A DNA stretch of 64,000 bases from Hymenobacter ruricola (lineage in GTDB: Bacteria; Bacteroidota; Bacteroidia; Cytophagales; Hymenobacteraceae): positions 682,001 through 746,000 of the forward strand of contig NZ_JADQDM010000002.1 of the NCBI RefSeq assembly GCF_015694525.1, read 5' to 3'. Below the pieces are notes generated by a model. The model did not search any database. It saw only the letters and a program-made list of their open reading frames with translations, and was not told the origin of the DNA. Each line of letters begins with the position of its first letter. The stretch's first letter is position 1. A program made the translations under genes and the position numbers. Positions 15,870 to 25,176 of this stretch are shown here, one piece after another.

Positions 15870-17340
15870 TTTGGCTTTTGGCGCGCGTATGGCCCGGGCG
15901 CTGCTGCGCCGCTTCGGCAGCTGCTGGCTGCTGTGGCTGCTGCCGCTGGGGGCGCGGCCGCAGGTGCCTTCGGCCGTGGCTGACTCCGTGGAAATCTCGC
16001 ACGCCGAATTTCTGGCTTTGCTGGACCAGTTTCATCCCATCGCGCGGCAGGCCAACCTGAACCCGGAGCGGGCCCAGCAGGAAATCCGGCAGGCCCGCGG
16101 GGCGTTCGACCCCAGCCTGACGGGAAAGTACTACGGCAAACAATTGAAAGGCAACGACTACTACCACGACTGGGAAACCGCCCTGCGCGTGCCCACCTGG
16201 TTTGGGGTGGACGTGAAAGCCGGCTGGGACCGTGGCGTGGGGCCCTACGTGAACCCGCAGGAATACACCGCCAGCAGCGGCCTGAGCTACGTGGGCCTGA
16301 GCGTGCCCCTCAGCCAGGGCTTGCTGATTGACGAGCGGCGCACGGCCGTGCGCGTGGCCCAGGCCCTGAGCGGCTTGGCCGAAGCCGAGCGCCGGGGCAT
16401 CCTGAACAAGCTGCGCCTGAGCGCCAGCAAGGACTACTGGGAATGGGCCCTGGCCACCCAGCGCCTGCGCCTGCTCACGACCAACGAGCAGGTGGCCGGC
16501 ACGCGCTTCGCCGCCACGCGCCAGCGCGTGCTGGCCGGCGACTTGGCGGCCATCGACTCGGTGGAAGCCCTTTCGGAACTGCTAAACCGCCGGGCCCAGC
16601 GTGTGGCGGCGCGCGTGCAGTGGCAAAACGCCGCGCTGGTGGCCTCCAGCTACCTCTGGGACGCCGACGGCCGGCCCCGTGAGCTGCCGCCCACGGCCCG
16701 GCCGCAGGCCCTGCCGCCCGCGCCGGCCTGGCGCCCGCTCCGGCCCGATTCGCTGGCCCAGCTGACCGAGCAAGCGCTGCAACGCCACCCGGACCTGGCC
16801 AAAACCCGCGCCAAGCAAGTCCAGCTGGGCCTGGAAAACCGTCTGGCTCTCAACAAGCTGCTGCCCAAGCTCAGCGTCGACTACAACCTGCTGCTGCCCG
16901 GCCAGCCCTTTGGCCTGGAAGGCAGCCCGCGCCCCTTCGCGGGTGGCTATTCCGCCAACAACTACAAGCTGGGCCTGAGCTTTGCCCAGCCCATTATGCT
17001 GCGCGCCGAGCGGGCCAAGCGCCAGCTCGTGCAGCTCAAGCTGCGCGATGCCGGCTACCAACTCAGCCACGAGCAGCGCCAGGTAACCAACGCCCTGCAA
17101 ACCGCCGCCAACGACTGGCAGGCCCTCCTGGAGCAGTTGCGCCTGCAGCAGCAGGCCACCGCCAACTACCAGCGCCTGCGCAACGGCGAGCAAATCCGGT
17201 TCGAGAACGGCGAGAGCACCGTTTTTCTCATCAACTCGCGCGAAGCCAGCCTGCTGGCCGCCCGCCAGAAGCTGGCCGAGCTGCAAGCCAAATACGCCCA
17301 GACGCAGGCCCAGGTCCGGTACGCGGCCGGCGGGGGGTGA
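15853..17340 (+). CDS. TolC family outer-membrane efflux protein
   Basis: A 495-residue outer-membrane factor with an N-terminal signal sequence (GSCWLLWLLPLGARPQ, residues 22-37) and two TolC repeats of long helices. The conserved block LNPERAQQEIRQARGAFDPS and late helices rich in Gln, Leu and Ala are typical. It would form the trimeric duct that receives substrate from the ABC-HlyD pair. ATG 15853 overlaps the HlyD gene by 17 bp; ATG 15889 would remove the overlap and also keep the signal peptide, so the start is uncertain. No substrate gene or known cargo is adjacent. Confidence 0.9.
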   Translation: MARKSNLAFGARMARALLRRFGSCWLLWLLPLGARPQVPSAVADSVEISHAEFLALLDQFHPIARQANLNPERAQQEIRQARGAFDPSLTGKYYGKQLKGNDYYHDWETALRVPTWFGVDVKAGWDRGVGPYVNPQEYTASSGLSYVGLSVPLSQGLLIDERRTAVRVAQALSGLAEAERRGILNKLRLSASKDYWEWALATQRLRLLTTNEQVAGTRFAATRQRVLAGDLAAIDSVEALSELLNRRAQRVAARVQWQNAALVASSYLWDADGRPRELPPTARPQALPPAPAWRPLRPDSLAQLTEQALQRHPDLAKTRAKQVQLGLENRLALNKLLPKLSVDYNLLLPGQPFGLEGSPRPFAGGYSANNYKLGLSFAQPIMLRAERAKRQLVQLKLRDAGYQLSHEQRQVTNALQTAANDWQALLEQLRLQQQATANYQRLRNGEQIRFENGESTVFLINSREASLLAARQKLAELQAKYAQTQAQVRYAAGGG

Positions 17341-17374
17341 GGTCCGTTTAACAAGGCAAAAAACCTCTTTATGA

Positions 17375-17476
17375 ACGTCATGCTGAGCTTGTCGAAGCAT
17401 CTCGCGTGTGGTAGTAATCCAATCGTAAGAGTTAGTTGAAGCACGCGAGATGCTTCGACAAGCTCAGCATGACCGT
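17375..17476. repeat. GAACGTCATG-family hairpin
   Basis: Left arm 17375-17408 (ACGTCATGCTGAGCTTGTCG onwards), right arm 17441-17476, nearly perfectly complementary with one added base in the right arm (GACCGT instead of GACGT). It follows the export operon and could end its transcript. Confidence 0.9.
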
Positions 17477-17602
17477 TTAAATACTTTTTCACGCAGTCAC
17501 GTCTGAAGCTGCCTTTGCCGGCACAATACGCCGGGGCGTTTTGCAGTTCTGCCTGCCGTGGCCGGCGGTACCTCCCGTTCGGCCCATCCGTATATTAGCG
17601 TT

Positions 17603-18286
17603 ATGCAAGCAGTTCCTCTGTCCAACAGTCCCTTTTCCCGCGCCCGGCTCACGCTGATGTTTGTACTGGGCACTTCGCTCGCCCTCAGCTTCTTGCTAAT
17701 AGTGGGCCGGGTGCTGATGACGGGGCATTTTACGTTTCTGTTCCTGATTTGGAACCTGTTTCTGGCGGTCATTCCCTTTGCCTTGAGCACGCTGCTGGGC
17801 ATTGCGCAGGGGCCGCTGCGGGTGCGGCTGCTGCTGCCGGTGGGCGCGGCCTGGCTGCTATTTTTCCCGAACGCACCCTACATCCTCACCGACCTTTTTC
17901 ACCTCGATGCCCGGCCCGGCGTGCCGCTCTGGTACGATTTGGCCCTGATACTGAGCTGCGCCTGGAACGGGCTGATGCTGGCCTACGCCTCGCTGTCGGA
18001 CATGCAGCGGCTGGTGCAGGCGCGCCTGGGTTTCTGGTCGGGCTGGGTGTTTGCCACGCTGGCGCTGCTGCTCAGCAGCTTCGGCATCTATTTGGGGCGC
18101 TACCTGCGCTTCAATTCCTGGGACGTGCTGGCCAACCCACTCACGCTGTTCTACGACATCGTGAACCGGATTTTGCACCCGTTTTCTTTTCCCGGCACCT
18201 GGGGCGTGACGTTGGTTTTCGGCCTGTTTTTACTGGTGGGCTACGGCACGGTGCGGCTCATGGGCCGGGCGCAGGTGGAAGCCTAA
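17603..18286 (+). CDS. DUF1361 family membrane protein
   Basis: A 227-residue multi-span membrane protein of the DUF1361 family. About seven hydrophobic segments are visible. Family hallmarks are the block LIWNLFLAVIPFALSTLL near residues 48-65, FFPNAPYILTDLFHL near 85-99 and the late motif SSFGIYLGRYLRFNSWDVL. The biochemical function is unknown. The frame is open 15 codons upstream, but ATG 17603 starts a normal leader. It stands alone and converges on the DUF1648 gene. Confidence 0.85.
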   Translation: MQAVPLSNSPFSRARLTLMFVLGTSLALSFLLIVGRVLMTGHFTFLFLIWNLFLAVIPFALSTLLGIAQGPLRVRLLLPVGAAWLLFFPNAPYILTDLFHLDARPGVPLWYDLALILSCAWNGLMLAYASLSDMQRLVQARLGFWSGWVFATLALLLSSFGIYLGRYLRFNSWDVLANPLTLFYDIVNRILHPFSFPGTWGVTLVFGLFLLVGYGTVRLMGRAQVEA

Positions 18287-18306
18287 GGAGCGGGAAATTC
18301 CGATTA

Positions 18307-18825
18307 TCAGGCAGCTTTTGCCTTGGCCACGGTCAGCCAATACCACAGGACCGGCGGCACCAGCAGCAGCCCAATGAAGACGGGCAATGACCAGGCGCCC
18401 AGGCCCTCGGCCTGCCCCGTGGCCACTTGCGCGGTCTGGTACACGAGCAGCAGAAATACGAGCACCATCCCGATTCTCAGGCTGCGGCCCAGCCGGATGG
18501 CCCCGCGGTACTGCCGCAGCGCATTGGCGGGCGTGATGGCGACGGGGTAGTTCAGCGCTTGAGGGTACTTGCTGGTGACCGCCGTGACGGCCGATAGCCC
18601 CGCAAACAACGCCGAAGCCACCAGCGGCAGCGCCAGCAGGCTGCCCCTTTCTCCGTAGCGGTCGGGAATACCGGCGCCGTTGAAATGCACCGGAATGGTG
18701 TCGGGCAGCCGAAAAAGGTACCAGATGGTCAGGGCCCACAGCAGGGCCAGCGCCCCCCAGGCGAAAAAATCCACCGCCTTATCGGCTGGCCTGGGCGGCA
18801 CGTCAATTTTCGGTCTTGCTTCCAT
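18307..18825 (-). CDS. DUF1648 domain membrane protein
   Basis: A 172-residue membrane protein with four hydrophobic segments. The DUF1648 signature is clear at about residues 46-66: PVHFNGAGIPDRYGERGSLL, a loop typical of proteins related to the SdpI immunity family. In SdpI-like proteins this region gives resistance to a peptide toxin; here no toxin gene is adjacent and the protein is short, so immunity is not claimed. It converges on the DUF1361 gene with a 20-bp gap and is monocistronic. Confidence 0.82.
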   Translation of the reverse strand: MEARPKIDVPPRPADKAVDFFAWGALALLWALTIWYLFRLPDTIPVHFNGAGIPDRYGERGSLLALPLVASALFAGLSAVTAVTSKYPQALNYPVAITPANALRQYRGAIRLGRSLRIGMVLVFLLLVYQTAQVATGQAEGLGAWSLPVFIGLLLVPPVLWYWLTVAKAKAA

Positions 18826-18915
18826 CTCTTTCTGGTCGAAAATCAGGTCACGTTTTGCTGCCTGGTTTTATCGCCGAGGTCAGTCAATCATTACCAACGC
18901 GGCTCCAACATCAAC

Positions 18916-19341
18916 TCAGCCGGCAATGATGCGCAAGGTTTTTTCGTCGCGGGCGCCGTCATAAAACCGGTCCAGCACCTGTTGAAACACCGCCGGGGCG
19001 CCGGGCAGCGCGGCAAATAAGGTCATCGAGGATTTCAGCTTGAGCTCGTCGGGGCTGCCGAAAATGGCGTGCGCGTCGCTGGATGTTAGCGCCAGCAACG
19101 CGGTGCTGATTTCGACCAGGCGGGCGCCCAGCACCGGGTGCTGCAAATACGCGGCGGCTTCGGCCCGGTCGCGCAAGGCGTAAAACCGCGCGGTTTCGCT
19201 CAGGCCCAGTCCCTGAATCTGCGGGAAGATGTACCACATCCAGTGGCTGCGCTTCCGGCCGGCTTTTATTTCGGCCAGGGCGGTTGGGTAGGAGGCTTGC
19301 TGCGCGTCGAGAAAGCGTTGCAGGGAAGTGGCGGTGGGCAT
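18916..19341 (-). CDS. DUF1810 family protein
   Basis: A 141-residue soluble protein of the DUF1810 family. The hallmark is the block GRKRSHWMWYIFPQIQGLG at residues 28-46, followed by SETARFYALRDRAEAAAYL and a region carrying DAHAIFGSPDELKLKSSMTL. The family is widespread and its function is not established. The frame opens further upstream at 19398, but ATG 19341 (MPTATSLQRFLDAQ) agrees with the usual N-terminus. It is divergent from the M1 peptidase gene. Confidence 0.9.
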   Translation of the reverse strand: MPTATSLQRFLDAQQASYPTALAEIKAGRKRSHWMWYIFPQIQGLGLSETARFYALRDRAEAAAYLQHPVLGARLVEISTALLALTSSDAHAIFGSPDELKLKSSMTLFAALPGAPAVFQQVLDRFYDGARDEKTLRIIAG

Positions 19342-19508
19342 GGAGTGCGAGCGGCTGATGAGCTCCGTTGAACGAAATTCCTGCCGGTGGCGATGCAAAG
19401 TGCGGCGCCGGTTGGTAGCCGCGCGCCCGCGTCCTGCCGTTCTGTTCTCCGCCGCGCCGTAGCTTCGCCCCGGGGGCGCGGCTCTACTCCCGGCCCACCG
19501 ATTTCAGC

Positions 19509-22500
19509 ATGACAAAACGTTTCCTCTTCGGCCTGTTGGCCCTCCTGCCCGGCCTGGCCCTGGCCCAGCGCCGCTCCAAACCCAAGCCCGCCGCCCCGGT
19601 TAAAGTCTCGACGGCGTCTTATTTCCAGCAGGAAGTCAACTACTCCATCGACGTGAAGCTCGACGACCGCAGCCATTTCCTGCGCGGCCACGAAGAACTC
19701 ACCTACCTGAATAATTCGCCGCAGCCGCTGACGTTCATCTGGTTTCACCTGTGGCCCAATGCCTACCGCGACAACCACGCCGCCTTTGGGCGGGAGCAGC
19801 AGCGCCAGGGCAACCGCAAGTTTCTGTTTGCCAAAGCCAAAGACCGGGGCTTTATCGACAGCCTCGGCTTCGTGGTGAACGGGCAGGCGGCCAAGCTCGA
19901 ATTCGACCCCCAGAACCCCGACATTGCCAAGCTGCTGCTGCCGCAGGCGCTGGCGCCGGGCGCGTCGGCCACCATTGCCACGCCGTTTCGGGTGAAGCTG
20001 CCGGCCTCGTTCTCGCGGATGGGGCACGTGGGGCAGAGCTACCAGATTTCGCAGTGGTACCCCAAGCCGGCGGTGCTGGACCGCCGCGGCTGGCACCCCA
20101 TCCCCTACCTCAGCCAGGGCGAGTTTTACTCGGAGTACGGCTCCTTCGACGTGAGCATCACCCTGCCCAGCAACTACACCGTGGGCGCCACCGGCCTGCT
20201 GCAAAACCCCGACGAGCAGGCCCGCCTGGCCGGCCTGGCCGCCGCCACGGCGAAGAAGAAAACCGCCGCTGATTTCGGCAGCGACCTGGCCTTTCCCGCC
20301 TCGGCGCCCACCACCAAAACCCTGCGCTACAAGCAGGACCGGGTGCACGACTTCGCCTGGTTCGCCGACAAGCGCTTCAACGTGCTGCGCGACTCGGTGC
20401 AGCTGCCCTCGGGCCGGGTCATCACCTCGTGGGTGCTCTTCACCAACCGCCAGCCCGAGCGCTGGACAAAGGGCCTGCAGGAGGTGAACGACGCGCTGCT
20501 CAATTACTCAAAATGGGTGGGCGACTACCCCTACGCCAGCGCCACGGCCGTGGACGGGGCCCTCTCGGCCGGCAGCGGCATGGAATACCCCATGGTGACC
20601 GTGACCGAGCCCGACGCCATTGTGCACGAGGTGGGCCACAACTGGTTCTACGGCATTCTGGGCTCGAACGAGCGCGACTTTCCCTGGATGGACGAGGGCG
20701 TGAACACCTACGAGCAGTTCCGCGTGGAAGAGCTAAGCACCCCCCAGGTAGGCATGCTGGCGCCGCTGCTTAAGGTAAAACCCGTGGCCAATGCCTTCGG
20801 CCTGGAAAACCTGCCCAGCTCGGCCCTGAGCTGGCTGCCCTACCAGGCGCTGGCCACGCGCGGCCTGGCCCAGCCCGTGCAGGGCCCCACCTCCGCCGAC
20901 TATACGGCAATCAACTACGCAGCCACGGTGTACGAGAAAACCGGCCTGTCGCTGAAGTACCTGGCCGGCTACCTCGGGCAAGAAAAGTTCGATGCCGCCA
21001 TGCACCTCTACTACACGCGCTGGCAGTTCCGGCACCCCTATCCGGAAGACATGCAGGCCGTGTTTGAGGAAAGCACGGGGCAGAAGCTGGGCTGGTTTTT
21101 CCGCGATTTCCTGGGCACGGCGCAGCCCTACGACGCCGACATCAGCGCGCTGGCCGTGTTCAACGACGTGGTGAAGGTGCTGGTGCGCACCGACTCCTCC
21201 ATTCCCTGGGCGGTGCCGGTTTCCACCGTCGATGCCCAGAACAAGGTGCTGGAAACGCTCTGGACGCCGCCCTTCGGCAACACCGACCCCAACGCCGACG
21301 AAGAAGTGACGAGCCAGCTCAACTTCAAGCGCGAAAACGTGGCCGCCGTGGTGGTCGACGCCACCTACCTCACCCCCCAACTCAACCGCCGCAACGACCG
21401 GGTGAAGCTCGAAAACGGCCCCCTCGACCGCTCCGAGCCCGTGCGCCTGCGCCCGCTCTTCAGCGTGGAGCGCTGGGACAAGGCCACCGTCAACTGGCTG
21501 CCCGTGCTGGGCGCCAACACGTCCGACAAGCTCATGCTGGGCGCCGCCTTCTACAACAACCCGCTGGCCCCCAAAAAGCTGCAATACCTGGCCATGCCCC
21601 TGTACAGCTTCAACCGCAACGAGCTCAACGGCATCGGGCGCATCCAGCTGAATGCCTTGCCCCAGCACGCCTCGCGGCAGTTCATCACGGCCCTCACCGT
21701 GCAGCGGTTCGAGCGCTATTTCAAGACCGAGCCCAGCCTCACCTTCGTGCTGCCGCACCGCGTGGGCTACGTGCCCCGGCAGCAAATTCAGGTGGCCCTC
21801 ACCTCCGTCACCGACCAGGACCGCGACCGCACCAGCAGCATCGTCACGGCCAACTATTCGGTGCGGCACAGCGATGCCCTGCAGGACTGGTCGGCTAATG
21901 TGGAGCTCAATCACCTGCTGGCCAATTCGGTGGAAAGCAACGACCAGGGCGCCATTCTGCTGCGGGCCGAGGCGGCGTACCAGCGGTTCTACAGTCCCCA
22001 AAAGCGCGTGCAGGTGCGCCTGTTCGGCGGCCGGTTTCTGCAAAGCGGCGCCCAAACCGATTTCGTGCTGGGCCTGAGCGGCAGCCCCGACTACCGCCGC
22101 CAAACCCCCTTCCTCGACCGCCAGCAGATTTCGCACGCCCTCACCGCGCAGGTGCACCAAACCGACAACCGCGACGGCGCCTTCAAAGCCTTCGTGCCCG
22201 TGGCCAGCCAGAAATGGCTCAGCTCGCTGAACGTGCAGGCCGACGTGCCCGCACTGCCCCTGGCCGTGTTCGCCGACCTGGGCGCCACCAGCGAATCGCA
22301 GTTTCTGGCGGGCCGCGCCACGTCGCAACGCCTGTTCTACGACGCAGGCGTCACGCTGCCCTTCGTGCGCAACGTCTTCGAGGTGTACGTGCCCGTGGCC
22401 GGCTCGCAGTTCAACAACGGCCTGCCCGGCAGCCGCCAGGAGTTCACCGACGGCATCCGCTTCGTGCTGAACCTGAACAAGCTAAGCCCTTTCCGCCTGC

Positions 22501-22523
22501 TGGACGAGAACCTGACACGGTAG
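19509..22523 (+). CDS. M1 family metallopeptidase, secreted
   Basis: A 1004-residue zinc peptidase. Residues 1-19 form a signal peptide (LLALLPGLALAQ). The catalytic site is HEVGHN at 373-378 with the third ligand Glu396 in WMDEGVNTY, and the substrate-binding motif is GSGMEYPMV near residue 356. The last 400 residues after the catalytic and helical domains are beta-rich and not a standard ERAP-like domain; this long form is common among Bacteroidota M1 enzymes. It probably acts in the periplasm or at the cell surface. No T9SS sorting domain is seen at the C-terminus (ends LLDENLTR). Confidence 0.93.
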   Translation: MTKRFLFGLLALLPGLALAQRRSKPKPAAPVKVSTASYFQQEVNYSIDVKLDDRSHFLRGHEELTYLNNSPQPLTFIWFHLWPNAYRDNHAAFGREQQRQGNRKFLFAKAKDRGFIDSLGFVVNGQAAKLEFDPQNPDIAKLLLPQALAPGASATIATPFRVKLPASFSRMGHVGQSYQISQWYPKPAVLDRRGWHPIPYLSQGEFYSEYGSFDVSITLPSNYTVGATGLLQNPDEQARLAGLAAATAKKKTAADFGSDLAFPASAPTTKTLRYKQDRVHDFAWFADKRFNVLRDSVQLPSGRVITSWVLFTNRQPERWTKGLQEVNDALLNYSKWVGDYPYASATAVDGALSAGSGMEYPMVTVTEPDAIVHEVGHNWFYGILGSNERDFPWMDEGVNTYEQFRVEELSTPQVGMLAPLLKVKPVANAFGLENLPSSALSWLPYQALATRGLAQPVQGPTSADYTAINYAATVYEKTGLSLKYLAGYLGQEKFDAAMHLYYTRWQFRHPYPEDMQAVFEESTGQKLGWFFRDFLGTAQPYDADISALAVFNDVVKVLVRTDSSIPWAVPVSTVDAQNKVLETLWTPPFGNTDPNADEEVTSQLNFKRENVAAVVVDATYLTPQLNRRNDRVKLENGPLDRSEPVRLRPLFSVERWDKATVNWLPVLGANTSDKLMLGAAFYNNPLAPKKLQYLAMPLYSFNRNELNGIGRIQLNALPQHASRQFITALTVQRFERYFKTEPSLTFVLPHRVGYVPRQQIQVALTSVTDQDRDRTSSIVTANYSVRHSDALQDWSANVELNHLLANSVESNDQGAILLRAEAAYQRFYSPQKRVQVRLFGGRFLQSGAQTDFVLGLSGSPDYRRQTPFLDRQQISHALTAQVHQTDNRDGAFKAFVPVASQKWLSSLNVQADVPALPLAVFADLGATSESQFLAGRATSQRLFYDAGVTLPFVRNVFEVYVPVAGSQFNNGLPGSRQEFTDGIRFVLNLNKLSPFRLLDENLTR

Positions 22524-22540
22524 GGCTATTATTTGCCTTA

Positions 22541-22718
22541 CCAATGTCGGCAAGGACGTATTTGAATCCAAAGACGCCGCTACCAACGTTGGTAAGGCCG
22601 CCTTCAGGACCAAAGATGCCGTTACCAACGTTGGTAAGACTATCTTCGGGGCCAAAGGTGCCATCAGCAACGTCGGTAAGACCCTGTTTGAGTTTAAAGA
22701 TGCCGTTACCAACGTTGG
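22541..22718. repeat. Five-unit 42-bp tandem array with CCAACGTTGG centres
   Basis: Palindromes start exactly every 42 bp: CCAATGTCGG 22541, CCAACGTTGG 22583 and 22625, GCAACGTCGG 22667, CCAACGTTGG 22709. A second word (CCAAAGA or TTTAAAGA) recurs half a period later. The array fills the 256-bp gap between the M1 peptidase and dgt. Several frames stay open because 42 is a multiple of 3; the plus strand reads as 14-residue repeats (TNVGK..F..KDAV) but has no ATG start. Confidence 0.88.
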
Positions 22719-22779
22719 TAATGGCATCTTTGCTTTTAAAGCCTGCCCCCTGCTCTAACGGGTGGCCGGAGTTTCCCTT

Positions 22780-24159
22780 ATGCCCGCACCCATGCTCTGG
22801 CCGCGCCTGCTCTCGCCGCGCCGCTTCCCCGACCAAAAACTCAGCACCCCCAGCGTGCTGCCCGAGCGCGGCGACTTCGTGCGCGACTACGACCGGGTGG
22901 TGTTCAGCTCGGCCTTCCGGCGCCTGCAGCGCAAAACCCAGGTGATGCCCCTGCCCGAAACCGACTTCGTGCACACCCGCCTCACCCACTCGCTCGAAAC
23001 CGCCGTGGTGGGCCGCTCCCTGGGCCGCCTCGCTGCCCGCCACCTCCAGGAAGCCGATGCGGAGCTGGCGAGCCAATTGCCCAACCTCGACCAGGATTGC
23101 GGCGACATCGTGGCCGCCGCCTGCCTGGCCCACGACATCGGCAACCCGCCCTTTGGCCACTCCGGCGAAGACGCTATCAGCAGCTACTTCCTGAGCGCGG
23201 CCGCCGCGCCGTATCTGGCCAGGCTGACCGAGGCCGAAGCAGCCGATTTGCAGCATTTTGAGGGCAACGCGGCCGGTTTCCGCATCCTCACGCACACCTA
23301 CGCGGCGCACAGCAGCGGCACCGCCGGCCTGGGCCTTACCTACGCCACGCTGGGCGCCTTCACCAAGTACCCACGCCCCAGCCTGGTGGCCGAGGCTTCC
23401 AAAAAAGGCGGTGCTTCGGAGAAAAAATACGGCCACTTCCAAACCGAGGCCGCCCGCTTCCGGCACGTGGCCGCCGAGCTGGGCCTGCTGCCCAAAGACG
23501 CCGCGGCCGGCTTCTACCACCGCCACCCGCTGGCCTTCCTGGTCGAAGCCGCCGACGACCTCTGCTACCGCATCATCGACTTCGAGGACGGGCTGAAACT
23601 GGGCCTGATAGCACCCGAAACCGGCCTGCCGCTGCTCAAAAAGATGCTCAACGACCCTGCCGGCCGCAAGGGCAGCGTGCAGTGGCACGACTGGCGCGAG
23701 GAGCTGGGCTACGTTCGTGCCCGCCTCATCGGCAAGCTCGTCGCGGAGCTGGCCGACTTATTTGGCCAGCACGCCCCCGCCATCCTGCGCGGCGAATACG
23801 ACCAGTCCCTCATCAAGGAGCTCAGCTGCTGGGCCGATTTGCAGGAAGTGCAGCGCCTGAGCATCAACCAGCTCTACCGCAGCCGCCCGGTGCTCGAAAT
23901 CGAAGCCGCCGGCTTTGAAGTCCTCGGCGGCTTGCTCGACGCTTTTCTCTGCGCCGTGTTTGACGAAAGCCAGGGCCACCGCAGCCGCAAGCTGCTGCTG
24001 TTGCTGCCCGAGCAGTTCCGCGCCGAAGGCCACCAGGCCCACGTTTCGGCCTACGAAAAAATCCTGCTGCTCACCGATTTCGTGGCCGGCATGACCGACC
24101 AGAACGCCCTGAGCTTGTACAAGACCATCAAGGGAATCGAGTTGCCGAAGGGATTTTAA
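22780..24159 (+). CDS. dgt: dGTP triphosphohydrolase (dGTPase)
   Basis: A 459-residue HD-superfamily enzyme that hydrolyses dGTP to deoxyguanosine and triphosphate. The metal site is seen in RLTHSLETAVVGR (His70), CLAHDIGNPPFGHSGE (His118-Asp119, His127) and the later EAADDLCYRIIDFEDG. The N-terminal RDYDRVVFSSAFRRLQRKTQ is a family hallmark. A GTG six codons upstream (22762) is in frame; ATG 22780 is preferred. In bacteria dGTPases affect nucleotide pools and can limit phage. A 42-bp array lies directly upstream. Confidence 0.94.
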   Translation: MPAPMLWPRLLSPRRFPDQKLSTPSVLPERGDFVRDYDRVVFSSAFRRLQRKTQVMPLPETDFVHTRLTHSLETAVVGRSLGRLAARHLQEADAELASQLPNLDQDCGDIVAAACLAHDIGNPPFGHSGEDAISSYFLSAAAAPYLARLTEAEAADLQHFEGNAAGFRILTHTYAAHSSGTAGLGLTYATLGAFTKYPRPSLVAEASKKGGASEKKYGHFQTEAARFRHVAAELGLLPKDAAAGFYHRHPLAFLVEAADDLCYRIIDFEDGLKLGLIAPETGLPLLKKMLNDPAGRKGSVQWHDWREELGYVRARLIGKLVAELADLFGQHAPAILRGEYDQSLIKELSCWADLQEVQRLSINQLYRSRPVLEIEAAGFEVLGGLLDAFLCAVFDESQGHRSRKLLLLLPEQFRAEGHQAHVSAYEKILLLTDFVAGMTDQNALSLYKTIKGIELPKGF

Positions 24160-24174
24160 TTGCTTGGTATGAAC

Positions 24175-24304
24175 GATGTAGAGACGCAACACTTTGCGTC
24201 TCGTCGTTGAACGATGACGACGCGAGCATGGTGCGTGGACGAAATCCGCACGGCGCGGCTCTTTCCGTTCAGCGATGAGACGCAAAGTGTTGCGTCTCTA
24301 CATC
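24175..24304. repeat. Nested hairpin repeat GATGTAGAGACGCAAC
   Basis: Perfect 28-bp arms at 24175-24202 and 24277-24304, each of which is itself a hairpin (GAGACGCAA-CACT-TTGCGTCTC). It lies between convergent dgt and the amidotransferase gene, and its right arm provides the TAG stop of that gene (24298-24300). Confidence 0.92.
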
Positions 24305-25017
24305 CCTTCTTCCTGCCCTTGCAGCGCCACCAGGTTCGCCAGCAGCGCCTCCAGTAGCTTGCGCCCCTTCCACACCGATTTCAGCTTGCTGCGAATCTGC
24401 CCGGCCGTTTGCACGAATTCCTGCTCTTCGGCGTGCTCGTGGTGTTCAAATGCCATGAGCTGCTCCACCATTTCCACCGTCATTTCGGGGTGAAACTGCA
24501 GGCCAATCACCCCATCGCCCCACACGAAACCCTGCGTGGCCGTTGCGGCCGACATGCCCACCCGCACGGCCCCCGGCGGCACCGTAAACGTGTCCATATG
24601 CCAGTGCAGCACGACGGCCTTCTCGGGCCACCCGCGCAGCAGCGGGTGTTCCAGAGACTTCGCCGAAAAGCGCACCGTCCAGAAGCCAATTTCCGGCGTG
24701 TGGTTGGGCCGCACTTCGCCGCCCAGGGCCTCGGCCACCAGCTGCGCCCCGAGGCAAATGGCCAGCGTGATTTTGCCCACCCGCAACGCCTCGCGGATAA
24801 AGGCTTTTTCCGCCCGCAGCCACGGGAACACGTCCTCGTCGTGTACGCTCATGGCTCCGCCCAAAATTAGCAGGCCATCGAAATCGGCCAGCGCCGGGAA
24901 CGTCAGGTTGGGCTCAAACAGCTTCGTAAACGTGAGCGCATGGCCGTGCGCGGCCAGCCAGTCGGCGGCGTGGCCGGGGCCCTCGTCGGGCAGGTGTTGG
25001 AGGCAGTGCCAGCGCAT
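24298..25017 (-). CDS. Class I glutamine amidotransferase (GMP synthase-like)
   Basis: A 239-residue stand-alone class I amidotransferase. The nucleophile is Cys88 in AICLGAQLVAEALGG, and the partner His-Glu lies in GLQFHPEMT (about 174-182). The early GGAMSVHDEDVFPWL block is typical of the family of GMP-synthase-like proteins whose physiological substrate is mostly unknown. It sits just downstream of guaA on the same strand, separated by a 113-bp hairpin repeat. The final codons and the stop are formed by a dispersed repeat, so the original C-terminus may have been different. Confidence 0.85.
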   Translation of the reverse strand: MRWHCLQHLPDEGPGHAADWLAAHGHALTFTKLFEPNLTFPALADFDGLLILGGAMSVHDEDVFPWLRAEKAFIREALRVGKITLAICLGAQLVAEALGGEVRPNHTPEIGFWTVRFSAKSLEHPLLRGWPEKAVVLHWHMDTFTVPPGAVRVGMSAATATQGFVWGDGVIGLQFHPEMTVEMVEQLMAFEHHEHAEEQEFVQTAGQIRSKLKSVWKGRKLLEALLANLVALQGQEEGM

Positions 25018-25046
25018 GATTATTTGTTAGAGGAAATCGTAAAAAT

Positions 25047-25159
25047 AGAACGTCATGCTGAGCGCAGTCGAAGCATCTCGCGTGTGGTAGTAAATCTTTC
25101 CTTGCGATTGAATTACTACCACACGCGAGATGCTTCGACTGCGCTCAGCATGACGTTCT
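25047..25159. repeat. GAACGTCATG-family hairpin, 47-bp perfect arms
   Basis: Arms at 25047-25093 and 25113-25159 are perfectly complementary over 47 bp around a 19-nt loop. It is the longest copy in the window and lies between guaA and the amidotransferase gene, both on the minus strand. Confidence 0.95.
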
Positions 25160-25176
25160 GGGAAGGCCATGGCCGA

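Noticed and set aside
18307..18825. SdpI-type toxin immunity protein
   Set aside because: Only the DUF1648 region is shared; no toxin or SdpR-like regulator lies nearby, so immunity function is not supported.
22541..22718. Possible CRISPR array
   Set aside because: Units are contiguous 42-bp repeats without unique spacers of constant length, and no cas gene is nearby.
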